Source: Oleispirillum sp965228165 (GTDB lineage Bacteria; Pseudomonadota; Alphaproteobacteria; Rhodospirillales; Rhodospirillaceae). From it: a stretch of DNA of 64,000 nucleotides. The stretch is from the NCBI GenBank assembly GCA_965228165.1, contig CBDDHB010000003.1:1240001-1304000 (forward strand). Direction: 5' to 3'. Positions 55,515-64,000 of this stretch are shown here, piece by piece. The notes under the pieces are model-generated. The model had not been told where the DNA came from. It saw only the letters and a program-made list of their open reading frames with translations, and did not search any database. A program made the position numbers and the translations under genes. The stretch's first letter is position 1. The number at the start of each line of letters is the position of its first letter.

Positions 55515-56345
55515 TCAATCCTGGCGCGGCTTCGCGCCGAAGCAGTGCTCCGGCCCGGGGAAGGTCCGCGCCCGAACCTCCGCCGCATAGCGCGCCGCCG
55601 CTTCCCCCACCAGGGGGGCAAGCTCGGCATAGCGTTTGACGAATTTCGGCTGGAAGTCGGAAAACAGGCCGAGCACGTCGTCGATCACCAGAACCTGTCC
55701 GTCGCAGGCGGGCGACGCGCCGATGCCGATGGTGGGAATCCCCACGTCCTGGGTGATCCGCCGCGCCAACGGCTCGTGGGTGCCTTCCAGCACCACAGAG
55801 AACGCCCCGGCGTCGGCCACCGCGCGGGCGTCGGCGGCGATCTTGTCGGCCTCGCCCTCGGACTTGCCGCGCGCCCGGAAGCCGCCGAAGGCATGCACCG
55901 ACTGCGGCGTCAGGCCGACGTGCGCCATCACCGGCACGCCGCGCTCGACGAGAAAGCGGATGGTGGCGGCCATTTCCTCGCCGCCTTCCAGCTTCACCGC
56001 GGCGCAGCCGGTATCCATCATCAGCCGCGCGGCGTTGCGGAAGGCCTGCTCCGGACTTTCCTGATAGCTGCCGAACGGCATATCGACGACGACGCAGGCG
56101 CGCGAGGTGCCCCGCATCACCGCCTGGCCGTGGGCGATCATCATCTCCAGGGTCACGCCGATGGTGGTCGGCAGACCATAGACCACCATGCCGAGCGAAT
56201 CGCCGACCAGCAACACGTCCACATGGGGGTCCAGCATCCGCGCCATCGGCGCGGTGTACGCGGTCAGACAGACGATCGGGTCGCCGCCCTTGCGGGCGCG
56301 GATATCCCGCGTCGTCACCGGCTTCGCGGCGATTTCAACGCTCAC
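55515..56345 (-). CDS. panB: 3-methyl-2-oxobutanoate hydroxymethyltransferase
   Basis: 276 residues. IVCLTAYTAPMARMLDPHVD, LVGDSLGMVVYGLPTTIGVT, VVVDMPFGSYQESPEQAFRN, VKLEGGEEMA, MAHVGLTPQSVHAFGGFRAR and GIGASPACDGQVLVIDDVLG form the metal and ketoisovalerate sites. First step of the pantoate branch. Same strand and directly before panC. Confidence 0.96.
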   Translation of the reverse strand: MSVEIAAKPVTTRDIRARKGGDPIVCLTAYTAPMARMLDPHVDVLLVGDSLGMVVYGLPTTIGVTLEMMIAHGQAVMRGTSRACVVVDMPFGSYQESPEQAFRNAARLMMDTGCAAVKLEGGEEMAATIRFLVERGVPVMAHVGLTPQSVHAFGGFRARGKSEGEADKIAADARAVADAGAFSVVLEGTHEPLARRITQDVGIPTIGIGASPACDGQVLVIDDVLGLFSDFQPKFVKRYAELAPLVGEAAARYAAEVRARTFPGPEHCFGAKPRQD

Positions 56346-56481
56346 CGATTGATCCTCCCTGATGTCGTCGCGGCCGTCGCGGATCGCTTGCCCAAGTTTT
56401 CCATGGCCGCCCGCCCTCTTTCCGGGGCGGACGCCTTCTTATCGCTTTTTGCGCGGGAATGAAAGGAAAACCGCCCTTTTC

Positions 56482-56637
56482 TCAGGGTTTCGGGGTTTCG
56501 TCGTCGTCGAACAGCAGGCGATGCGCCGCGCCGTCCAGGTCGTCGAACTGCCCGGAGCGCAAGGCCCACAGGAACGCCGCCAGGCCGCACGCCCCCAGAA
56601 ACAGAGCCAGGGGAATCAGCATCAGCAGACTGGTCAT
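56482..56637 (-). CDS. ccoS: Cytochrome oxidase maturation protein CcoS
   Basis: 51 residues, MTSLLMLIPLALFLGACGLA then FLWALRSGQFDDLDGAAHRL and LLFDDDETPKP. One N-terminal membrane segment, then the family LRSGQFDDLD..R.LFDD block. Required for cofactor insertion into cbb3 oxidase. Its ATG overlaps the ccoI stop (ATGA). A longer ORF in another frame here is a shadow. Confidence 0.93.
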   Translation of the reverse strand: MTSLLMLIPLALFLGACGLAAFLWALRSGQFDDLDGAAHRLLFDDDETPKP

Positions 56638-58838
56638 CGGTCGTCCTTCGCATGCAGACGCAGGGCGTTCAACATCACCACCAGGGAAGATGTGGACATT
56701 GCCGCCGCCGCGATCAACGGCGTCACCAACCCCGCCATCGCCAAAGGCACGGTGACGAGGTTATAGGCGATCGCCGCCGCGAAGTTGCCGCGCACCAGAC
56801 GCCCGGCGCGGCGGGCGACGCGCAGGGTCTCCACCACCGGAGCCAGCCGGTCGCCCTGGAACACCACGTCGGCGGCGGTCTGCGCGATGTCGGCGGCGGA
56901 GGACGGCGACAGCGAAACCAGGGCGGCGGCCAACGCCGGGGCGTCGTTGAGGCCGTCGCCAACCATCAGCACCCGACGCCCCGCCGTCCGCATCGCCGCC
57001 AGTTCCGCCACCTTGTCGGCGGGGCGGCAATCCGCCCGCCAGTCGGCGATCCCGGCATCGCGGGCCGCCGCCGCCACCGCGTCCGCCCGGTCGCCGGAAA
57101 GAATGCGCACCGCCAGCCCCATCCGTCGCAACTCCGCCACGGTCTCCGCCGCGTCGGAGCGTAGCCGCTGGGTGAAGCCGAAGCGCACCGGCGCGGCGGA
57201 TTCGTCGCGCCGCCACCACAACTCCGGCCCGGTCGCGGGCGGCGGAGTCACCTCCGCGCCGACGACGAAGGCGAAGCGGCCCAGACGCGCCGCTCCCGCC
57301 GCCATGCCCTCGCCCGGACTCTCGGCGGCGTCGGCGCGCGGACGCGGACTTTCCGCCGCCCGAGCCAGGGCGCGCGCCAACGGATGGCGGCTGCCCGCCG
57401 CCAGTTCCGCCGCCGCCGCCAGATCGGCCTCTCCCCAATCGCCGGGCTCCAGTTCCGGCAGGCCGGTGGTCAGGGTTCCGGTCTTGTCGAAGACCACCGC
57501 ATCCACCGTCTCCAGCCGTTCCAGCGCCGTCGCCGACTTCAGTAGCACGCCGCCCCGGAACAACCGCCCCGAGGCGATCACCTGCACCGCCGGAACCGCC
57601 AGCGCCAGGGCGCACGGACAGGTGACGATCAGGGTGCTGATCGCCGCCAGCAGCGCGGCGCGCACCCCCGCCCCCATCCCCCAGAACCACAGCGCGAAGG
57701 CGGCGAATGCCAATCCATGCACCACCGGCGCGTACAGGCGCGCCACCCGGTCGGCCAACGCCACGGCGCGGGCGCGCCCCTGCTCGGCGTCCTCAATCAG
57801 GCGGACGATCCCGGCCAGCAGCGTCGCCTCCCCCGCCGCCGTCACCCGGATGCGCAACGGACCGCTCAGGTTCAGGGTTCCGGCATGAACCGCGTCTCCG
57901 GGGGCGACGGCGACCGGCGTCGTCTCGCCGGAAATCGCCTGGGTATCGACGTCGGAACGCCCCTCGATCACCGCGCCGTCGATGCCGATGCGGTCCCCCG
58001 GCGCGACCCGAACCACCGCCCCCGCCGCCACCCGCGACGGCGGCAGGGCCAGCAGACCGCCGCCCGCCTGCTCCACTTCCACCGCCGCCGCCGACAGGGC
58101 CAGCAGGTTCTCCGCCCCCGCCCGCGCCCGCCCCCGCGCCAGGGCGTCCAGATACCGCCCGATCAGCAGCAGGAACAACAGCGCCGCCGCCGAATCGAAA
58201 TAGACGTGCTCCGCCGAAGCCACGGTCTCCGCCAGCGACATGCCGCAGGCGAGAACCACCGCCAGCACGATCGGCACGTCCATGCCCATCCGTCCGGCGC
58301 GCAACGACCCCCACGCCCCTTCCAGGAACGGGCGGATCGCATAGGCGGCGGCGAACCCCGCCACCGCCATCGCCCGCAACAGCGCCGCCTGCCGCGCCCG
58401 CGCCGCCCCCTTCAACAGGGCCGCGTCGAAGGGCAGCAGGCGACAACCGACGCGAACCACCGGGCGCAGAATCTACGTCGCGTCCGAGGCCTCCCCCCGC
58501 CAGACCAGCGTCAGCCGCCGGGTGGTCATGTTGAGGCGCGCCGAAACCACCGCCGGATGGCGGCGCAACAGAGTCTCGATCAGCCAGACGCAGGCGGCGC
58601 AGTGCAGCCCGTCCACCACCGCGTGCAGGGTCCAGGCGCCGGGCTCCTCCGCCGGAACCGCCTCGGGCGTCAGATCCAGCTCCGGCGCATCGTCGGGACG
58701 CAAGGGACGCACCCCCGGATCGCACACCCGTCGCCGGTAATAGGACTCCAGCCCCAGACCGCGCACCAGATCGAACGCGGCGCGACACCCGGCGCAGCAG
58801 AATTCCGCCCCGCCCGAAGAATCGGGCGGCACCGGCAC
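56634..58838 (-). CDS. ccoI: P1B copper ATPase CcoI/FixI with internal TAG and missing N-terminal helices
   Basis: Copper-supply ATPase for cbb3 oxidase. FCCAGCRAAFDLVRGLGLES is the N-terminal Cys motif, GLHCAACVWLIETLL the heavy-metal domain, CPCALALA the membrane copper motif, FDKTGTLTTG the phosphorylation site and GDGLNDAPAL the hinge. Two defects: an in-frame TAG at 58473-58475 (EASDAT-stop-ILRPVV) separates the metal domain from the ATPase. Between AMAVAGFAAA and YAIRPFLEGA about 40 residues that normally form the first membrane hairpin are absent. It reads in frame from ccoH with no stop between; GTG at 58838 is a possible own start. Confidence 0.85.
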
Positions 58839-59174
58839 CCGCTGGCGCAGGCGGAAGGGCGGTTCGCCCGCGCGCTCGGCGATCAGCTTGGCTTCCCACT
58901 GGCCCTTCAACGGCAGCGCGATTTCGGCGGCATAGACGCCACCGCCCCGCGCCGCCAGAACGACATCGAAATCGAAGCCCCGCGCCGCCTGGGCGCGTTC
59001 GGCGGCGATCTCGGCGTTATAGGCGTTGCCCCGCTCGAAGGCCCTTTCCACCGACAGGCCGGAAAAGGTGGAGGTGGCGAAGAACAGCATCGTCCCGTTG
59101 ACCGCGATCACCACCAGGAACCCGGCGACGAAAATCCAGGGATACCACCAGCCGTCGGGACGCCGGGCGGTCAT
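58839..59174 (-). CDS. ccoH: CcoH/FixH, short and continuous with CcoI
   Basis: About 112 residues from ATG 59174, overlapping the ccoG stop (ATGA). One membrane segment WWYPWIFVAGFLVVIAVNG, then a periplasmic part with RGFDFDVVLAARGGGVYAAE and LPLKGQWEAKLIAERAGEPP. Usual length is about 150-165; roughly 35-40 residues seem to be missing between FDFDVVL and AARGGGVY. No stop codon separates it from ccoI, so the gene as read encodes a CcoH-CcoI fusion. Confidence 0.75.
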
Positions 59175-60611
59175 GGCGGGGGAGCCGCGAACAGGGTGCG
59201 CTGGACGACGTAACCGCCCTCCTTCAGATCGTTGAACAGGAAGTCGAGGGCGGTTTTGCGGGGGAGCTTGACCTCGCGCGGCACGGTGACATAGACGCGG
59301 AACACCCCCACCGAATCCGCCGCCACCGGCAGGCGCACCCGTTCGGCGTCTTCCTCGCCATAGCCGATCACCGTCAGGGTGGCGGCATCGATGCCGGCGA
59401 GAGTCAGGCGGTATTCCTGCGCCTCGCGCCGCATGTTCTGGATCTTCACCGTGTAGCCGTTGCGCACCGAGCCGTCGGAGAGGCGGACGTAGAGCGGGCT
59501 GCGTTCGTGCAGGATGCTGACGCTTTCCCGCGCGCGGGTGGCCAGAACCGACAAAAGCCCGATCGCCACCACCAGCAGCACCCCGGCGTAGATCGCGGTG
59601 CGCGGACGGACCAGGCGCAGGCGGGCAGGCAACCCCTTGGCGCGCGCCACCTGATTGGCCACCGAATCGTAAGAGATCAGGTTGGCCGGGCGGCCGAGCT
59701 TCGCCATCACCCCGTTGCAGGCGTCGATGCACAAGGCGCAGCCGATGCAGGCGAGCTGGCTGCCGTTCCTGATGTCGATGCCGGTGGGACAGACCTGGAC
59801 GCACAGGCCGCAATCGATGCAGTCGCCGCGCCCGGAGAAATCACCGTCCTTGGGGGCCTTGCCGCGCGGTTCGCCGCGCCAGGATTCATAGGTGACGATC
59901 AGCGAATCCTCGTCGAACATCGCCGACTGGAAGCGCGGCCACGGGCACATGTAGATGCACACCTGTTCCCGCGCGTAGCCCGCGAACAGGAAGGTGGAGG
60001 CGGTGAACACCCCCCCACATCGACAGCATCCACCCCGAGGTCCGGCCCGCGAACAGGTCGCGGGTGGAATCGAAGGCGTCGGAGAAATAGATCAGCCAGG
60101 TCCAACTGGTCAGGAGCGCGATGACCAGCCAGATCGCGTTCTTGACCAACCGCTTGCCCAGTTTGGACGCGGTCCAGGGCGCGGCGTCGAGGCGGATGCG
60201 GGCGTTGCGGTCGCCCTCCACGGCGCACTCCACCGCGACGAACAGGTCGGTGAACACCGTCTGGATGCAGGTGAAGCCGCACCACACCCGCCCGAACAGC
60301 GCGGTGGCGAGGAACAGACCGATCGCGCCGAGCACCAGAAGGCCGGTGAGGTAATAGACCTCCTGCGGCCAGATCACGATGTCGAGGAAATAGCCGCGCC
60401 GCCCCGACATGTCGAGGAGGATCGCCTGATCCGCCGCGCCCGGCCCACGATCCCAGCGCAGCCAGGGGGCGACGAAATACAGGGTCGGCAGCAGGGCCGA
60501 CACCCGCGTCTTCAGGGTACGGAAGCGCCCCGTCGCGGCGCGCGGATGAACCGTGCGCGACGCGGCGAAAAGGGAACGCCCCTGGGAAACCGGGGATGAG
60601 CCGTCGGGCAT
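59171..60611 (-). CDS. ccoG: Cytochrome oxidase accessory protein CcoG/FixG, frameshifted
   Basis: 479 residues after correction. N-terminal part with membrane segments (LYFVAPWLRWDRGPGAADQA, GRVWCGFTCIQTVFTDLFVA); C-terminal part with two [4Fe-4S] ferredoxin motifs CIDCGLCVQVCP and CIGCALCIDACN. The frame breaks at seven C on the + strand (60010-60016); six gives SMWGVFTASTFLFAGYAREQ. CcoG reduces Cu(II) for cbb3 assembly. Placed between ccoP and ccoH as usual. Confidence 0.92.
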
Positions 60612-60620
60612 GATCGTTCC

Positions 60621-61487
60621 TTACTGTCCGCCGCCCAGCGAGTGGACGTAGATCGCGACCTGCTTGATGTCCACATCGGACAACCGGCCGCTCCAATGCG
60701 GCATCACGCCGTGCTTGGGGTTGGCGATCTGCGCGATCACCTCGGCGCGGGAGCCGCCGAACAGCCAGATCCGGTTGTCGAGCGCGGGGGCGCCGACTTC
60801 GATCATCCCCTTGCCCGCGTCGCCGTGGCAAACCGCGCAGTTCGCCTCGTACAGCGCCCGCCCGGAAGCGGCGCCGGGCTTGCCCTCGGACAACGCCAGA
60901 ACGAAATCGGCGACGTCGGCGATCTCGGCGCGGGAGAGCAGGCCGTCGCGCCCGAAGGCGGGCATTTCGGCGGTGCGCGCCATCGGGTCCTCGGAACGGA
61001 CGCCGTGAAGAACGGTCTGGCGAATATCCGCCAGGGTGCCGCCCCAGATCCATTCGTCGTCGACCAACGCCGGATAGCCCTTTTCCCCCGCCCCGCCGAC
61101 CATGTGACAGGCGGCGCAGTTTTCCTTGAAGATCACCTCGCCGCCGCGCATCGCCACCTGACGCAGCGCCGGGGTGGCGGCGATTTCCTCCAACGAGGCC
61201 TCGGCCATCGGCTTCAGCCATTCCTGGCGTTGCGTCGCGGTGTCGGCCAGAACGCCGCGCACGTCGGCGCGCGAACTGAACCCGGCGGTTCCGGCAAAGA
61301 AGTCCTTCACCCCGGGGACCGACGGCATCACCACCATATAGCCCACCGACCAGACGATGCAGACCATGAAGACGATCACCCACCAGCGCGGCAACGGGTT
61401 GTTGAGCTCGGCGATGCCGTCCCATTCGTGGCCCATCGTCTTCGGCGTGGGCGCCTGGGGTTCGGGCTTGGTCTTGTCCTCAGCCAT
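60621..61487 (-). CDS. ccoP: cbb3 oxidase subunit III, di-haem c
   Basis: 288 residues. One membrane anchor PLPRWWVIVFMVCIVWSVGY (residues ~31-55), then two c-type haem sites CAACH (124-128) and CAVCH (217-221), each with a distal Met (AEMPAFG, GVMPHW). Electron entry subunit. Overlaps ccoQ by 8 bases. Confidence 0.97.
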   Translation of the reverse strand: MAEDKTKPEPQAPTPKTMGHEWDGIAELNNPLPRWWVIVFMVCIVWSVGYMVVMPSVPGVKDFFAGTAGFSSRADVRGVLADTATQRQEWLKPMAEASLEEIAATPALRQVAMRGGEVIFKENCAACHMVGGAGEKGYPALVDDEWIWGGTLADIRQTVLHGVRSEDPMARTAEMPAFGRDGLLSRAEIADVADFVLALSEGKPGAASGRALYEANCAVCHGDAGKGMIEVGAPALDNRIWLFGGSRAEVIAQIANPKHGVMPHWSGRLSDVDIKQVAIYVHSLGGGQ

Positions 61488-61662
61488 GGTCCGCTCCCTT
61501 CCGCCGGTCGGAAGGCGGCGGATCGTCCGACAAGGGGATCAGCGCCGCCGCCGCGAAGCGGTCGCGGTTGCGCGGCCAGTACGCCCAGGCCACCGCGCCG
61601 AGGAACAATCCCATCAGCCACAGGCCCCAGATCGACCGCAGAAAATCCACCACCGCATCCAT
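61480..61662 (-). CDS. ccoQ: cbb3 oxidase subunit IV CcoQ
   Basis: 60 residues: FLRSIWGLWLMGLFLGAVAW is one membrane helix, then a basic tail YWPRNRDRF and SDDPPPSDRR. Stabilises the complex. Position between ccoO and ccoP is canonical. Confidence 0.93.
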   Translation of the reverse strand: MDAVVDFLRSIWGLWLMGLFLGAVAWAYWPRNRDRFAAAALIPLSDDPPPSDRRKGADHG

Positions 61663-61675
61663 CGCCCGTTCCTCC

Positions 61676-62407
61676 TCAGCGATCCGCCGTCGCCGGATCG
61701 AAGGCGGTGAAGTCCACCATCCGCCCCAGAACCTGCAAATAGGCGACCACCGCGTCCATTTCGGTCAGGCGGGTCGGCTGCCCGTCGAAATCTCCCACCG
61801 CCGCCTTGGGATAGCGCGCCAGAAGCCCCTCCACCTCGGCCTCCGGCGAGGCCTGGGCGGCGATATCGGCCTTGGCCTCGGCGATCATCTCGTCGGTGTA
61901 GGGATCGCCCAGGGTCTTCAGCGCCTTCAAGTGGTCGTCCGCGTCCGCGGTCTTGAGGGGCGTCGCCAGCAGGTGCGGATAGCCCGGCATCACCGAACCC
62001 GGCACCACCGAACGCGGCGCGACCAGATGGCGGACATGCCATTCGTTGGAATACTTGCCGCCGACCCGGGCCAGATCCGGCCCGGTGCGCTTCGACCCCC
62101 ACTGGAAGGGCCGGTCGTACAGGCTTTCCGCCGCCAGGGAATAATGGCCATAGCGTTCCGCCTCGTCGCGGAAGGGATGGATCATCTGGCTGTGACACAG
62201 GTAGCAGCCCTCGCGCACATAGATGTTGCGTCCGGCCAGCTCCAGGGGCGAATAGGGCCGCACCCCCCGCACCTTCTCGATCGTCGATTCGATGGTGAAC
62301 AGGGGCAGCACCTCGACGATGCCGCCGATCGACACGGTGACGAAGATGCCCAGAATCAGGACCAGCAGATTGCGCTCGACCTTGCCGTGATGCTTCAGGA
62401 TTCCCAT
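61676..62407 (-). CDS. ccoO: cbb3 oxidase subunit II, mono-haem c
   Basis: 243 residues. N-terminal anchor ERNLLVLILGIFVTVSIGGI, single haem site CYLCHSQMIHPFRDE (68-72), and the distal-Met region VVPGSVMPGYPHLL. Starts six bases after the ccoN stop. Confidence 0.97.
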   Translation of the reverse strand: MGILKHHGKVERNLLVLILGIFVTVSIGGIVEVLPLFTIESTIEKVRGVRPYSPLELAGRNIYVREGCYLCHSQMIHPFRDEAERYGHYSLAAESLYDRPFQWGSKRTGPDLARVGGKYSNEWHVRHLVAPRSVVPGSVMPGYPHLLATPLKTADADDHLKALKTLGDPYTDEMIAEAKADIAAQASPEAEVEGLLARYPKAAVGDFDGQPTRLTEMDAVVAYLQVLGRMVDFTAFDPATADR

Positions 62408-62413
62408 TCGCGC

Positions 62414-63886
62414 CTACTCCGCTGCGGCGACGCGGGGCGCCGCCTCGAACCGGCGCTCGTCGCGCACGTCGCCCCGCACCGTGCGGATCATGTTGTAGGC
62501 CATGATCAGCGCGCCGGTCAGGAACAGAACCCCGCCCAGGCCGCGCAGCACGTAATAGGGGTGCATCGCCTCGACGGTCTCGATGAAGGAATATTGCAGG
62601 AAGCCCCACTCGTCATAGGCGCGCCACATCAGCCCCTGCATGATCCAGGAGATCCACATCGCGGTGATGTAAAGGACGATGCCGATGGTGGCGATCCAGA
62701 AGTGATACCCGACCAGGCGCAGGGAATAGAGGCCGGGCCGCTTCCACAGCACCGGCACCAGATGGTAGAGCGCCCCGAAGGAAATGAACGCCACCCAGCC
62801 GAGCGCCCCGGAATGGACGTGGCCGACCGTCCAGTCGGTGTAATGGGACAGGGAATTCACCGCCTTGATCGACATCAGCGGACCTTCGAAGGTGCTCATC
62901 CCGTAGAATGCGACCGAGGTGACGAGGAAGCGCAACACCGGGTCGGTGCGCAGTTTCTCCCACGCGCCGGACAACGTCATGATGCCGTTGATCATGCCGC
63001 CCCAGGACGGCATCCACAGCATCACCGAGAACACCATGCCGAGCGTCTGCGCCCAGTCGGGCAGGGCGGTGTAGTGCAGGTGGTGCGGCCCCGCCCAGAT
63101 GTAGAGGAAGATCAGCGCCCAAAAGTGGACGATCGACAGACGATAGGAATAGACCGGCCGTTCCGCCCGCTTCGGCACGAAATAGTACATGATCGCCAGG
63201 AAACCGGCGGTCAGGAAAAACCCCACCGCGTTGTGGCCGTACCACCACTGGGTCATCGCGTCCTGCACCCCGGAATAGGCGGAGTAGCTTTTCGCGCCGA
63301 ACACCGACACCGGCAGCGCCAGGTTGTTGCCGACGTGCAGGAGCGCGATGGTGACGATGAAGGCGAGGTAGAACCAGTTGGCGACGTAGATGTGGGGCTC
63401 GGTGCGCTTCAGGATGGTGCCGACGAACGCGGCGAGGTAGGCGACCCAGACCACGGTCAGCCACAGATCGACGAACCATTCCGGTTCGGCGTATTCCCGC
63501 CCCTGGGAGATTCCCATGACGTAGCCGAGCGCCGCCATGACGATGAACAGCTGATAGCCCCAGAAGACGAAGCGGGCCAGGGGCTCGCCGCCGAACAGGC
63601 TGGCCCGGCAGGTGCGCTGCACCACGTAGAACGAGGTGCCGATCAGAACGTTGCCGCCGAAGGCGAAAATCACCGCCGAGGTATGCACCGGCCGCAAACG
63701 TCCGAAGGTGGTCCACGGCAAATCGAGGTTCAGCACCGGAAACGCCAACTGGAAGGCGATGACCACGCCGACCAGGAAGCCGACCAGCCCCCAGGCCACC
63801 GCGGCGACGGTGAAATCCTTGACGATCTCCTCAAGGTACGGCTCGGCGGCGCGGGGCGCGGTTGCGGCTGGGCTGGCTGCGGTCAT
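62414..63886 (-). CDS. ccoN: cbb3 oxidase subunit I (catalytic)
   Basis: 490 residues, about 12 membrane helices. Haem and copper ligands are in RPVHTSAVIFAFGGN, QWWYGHNAVGFFLTAGFLAI, AGPHHLHYTALPDWAQTLG and VGHVHSGALGWVAFISFGAL. High-affinity O2 reductase for microaerobic growth. ATG 63886 with AGGAAA upstream; the frame is open further up to 63949. The 114 bases beyond to the window end show no clear FNR-type box. Confidence 0.97.
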   Translation of the reverse strand: MTAASPAATAPRAAEPYLEEIVKDFTVAAVAWGLVGFLVGVVIAFQLAFPVLNLDLPWTTFGRLRPVHTSAVIFAFGGNVLIGTSFYVVQRTCRASLFGGEPLARFVFWGYQLFIVMAALGYVMGISQGREYAEPEWFVDLWLTVVWVAYLAAFVGTILKRTEPHIYVANWFYLAFIVTIALLHVGNNLALPVSVFGAKSYSAYSGVQDAMTQWWYGHNAVGFFLTAGFLAIMYYFVPKRAERPVYSYRLSIVHFWALIFLYIWAGPHHLHYTALPDWAQTLGMVFSVMLWMPSWGGMINGIMTLSGAWEKLRTDPVLRFLVTSVAFYGMSTFEGPLMSIKAVNSLSHYTDWTVGHVHSGALGWVAFISFGALYHLVPVLWKRPGLYSLRLVGYHFWIATIGIVLYITAMWISWIMQGLMWRAYDEWGFLQYSFIETVEAMHPYYVLRGLGGVLFLTGALIMAYNMIRTVRGDVRDERRFEAAPRVAAAE

Positions 63887-64000
63887 GCGGTTTCCTGCCT
63901 TTCGGGGTCGGCGCGGCGCGGCATGTCGTCTTCCCCCATCCTGATGCATCGATCGCCGGAACGTTTCGCGGCGGGGTCCTCGGTTGGAAAGGTGGGCACA

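Noticed and set aside
54465..56462. 665-codon + strand open frame opposite panB and panC
   Set aside because: Antisense shadow of two certain genes.
56342..56653. 103-codon minus-strand ORF between panB and ccoI
   Set aside because: The real gene is the 51-codon ccoS in another frame; this one is Arg-rich shadow text.
58473..59813. Minus-strand open frame whose first half overlaps ccoG
   Set aside because: Only the part after 59174 (ccoH and the start of ccoI) is coding; the upstream half is out-of-frame ccoG.
63887..64000. FNR-type box upstream of ccoN
   Set aside because: Only partial half-sites such as CTGAT; no TTGAT-N4-ATCAA match.
1..64000. CRISPR arrays, tRNA, rRNA and prophage
   Set aside because: No regularly spaced repeats, no tRNA-like cloverleaf and no phage structural genes were seen.

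Overview
The window is from a high-GC Gram-negative bacterium, most likely an alphaproteobacterium of the Rhodospirillales type. This is inferred from a cbb3 oxidase cluster in the order ccoN-O-Q-P-G-H-I-S, CarD, an FdxA-type ferredoxin, a SUV3-like helicase followed by an S4 protein, and panBC. I cannot name the species. There are no rRNA, tRNA or CRISPR features.

Region 1 (1 to about 40,000) is a surface-glycan locus, nearly all on the + strand, with many 4-base ATGA start/stop overlaps. It opens inside pseB and continues with pseudaminic acid genes (RmlD-like reductase, PIG-L deacetylase, pseG, Pse-associated methylase, pseF, pseI), then WbqC-like and methyltransferase genes. A second nonulosonate set follows: a PglK/MsbA-like ABC exporter, a NeuB-like synthase, a NeuC/LegG-like epimerase, a GAPDH-like dehydrogenase and a NeuA-like cytidylyltransferase. 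Glycosyltransferase-like genes, a D-2-hydroxyacid dehydrogenase and a third cytidylyltransferase come next. Then come two FkbM methyltransferases, an esterase, two asparagine-synthase-family genes, three GT4 glycosyltransferases and two MBOAT/SGNH O-acylation pairs. A fourth glycosyltransferase is split by an IS3-family element. The region ends with a minus-strand flippase-like plus O-antigen-ligase fusion. Third-position GC looks clearly lower here than to the right.

Region 2 (about 40,000-64,000) is very GC-rich chromosomal background: a DEAD-box helicase lacking part of its second domain, a Cache protein, htpG, a SUV3-like helicase, an S4 protein, fdxA, carD, a degenerate phosphoesterase, a TDT transporter with a divergent LysR regulator, a PG-binding-like gene, a Sel1 protein, panBC and the cbb3 cluster. 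Three copies of an intergenic repeat are present.

The most unusual feature is a run of 15 G at 7163-7177, inside the 5' end of a glycan gene, that puts its ATG out of frame with the body; 13 or 16 G would restore it. This looks like a phase-variation switch in the OFF state. Many other genes are broken by one base at runs of five to eight G or C, including ccoG. That pattern suggests base-calling error for at least part of them. In every such case a one-base correction gives a length divisible by three and continuous homology. The glycosyltransferase at 15790 carries three independent lesions and looks like a true pseudogene.
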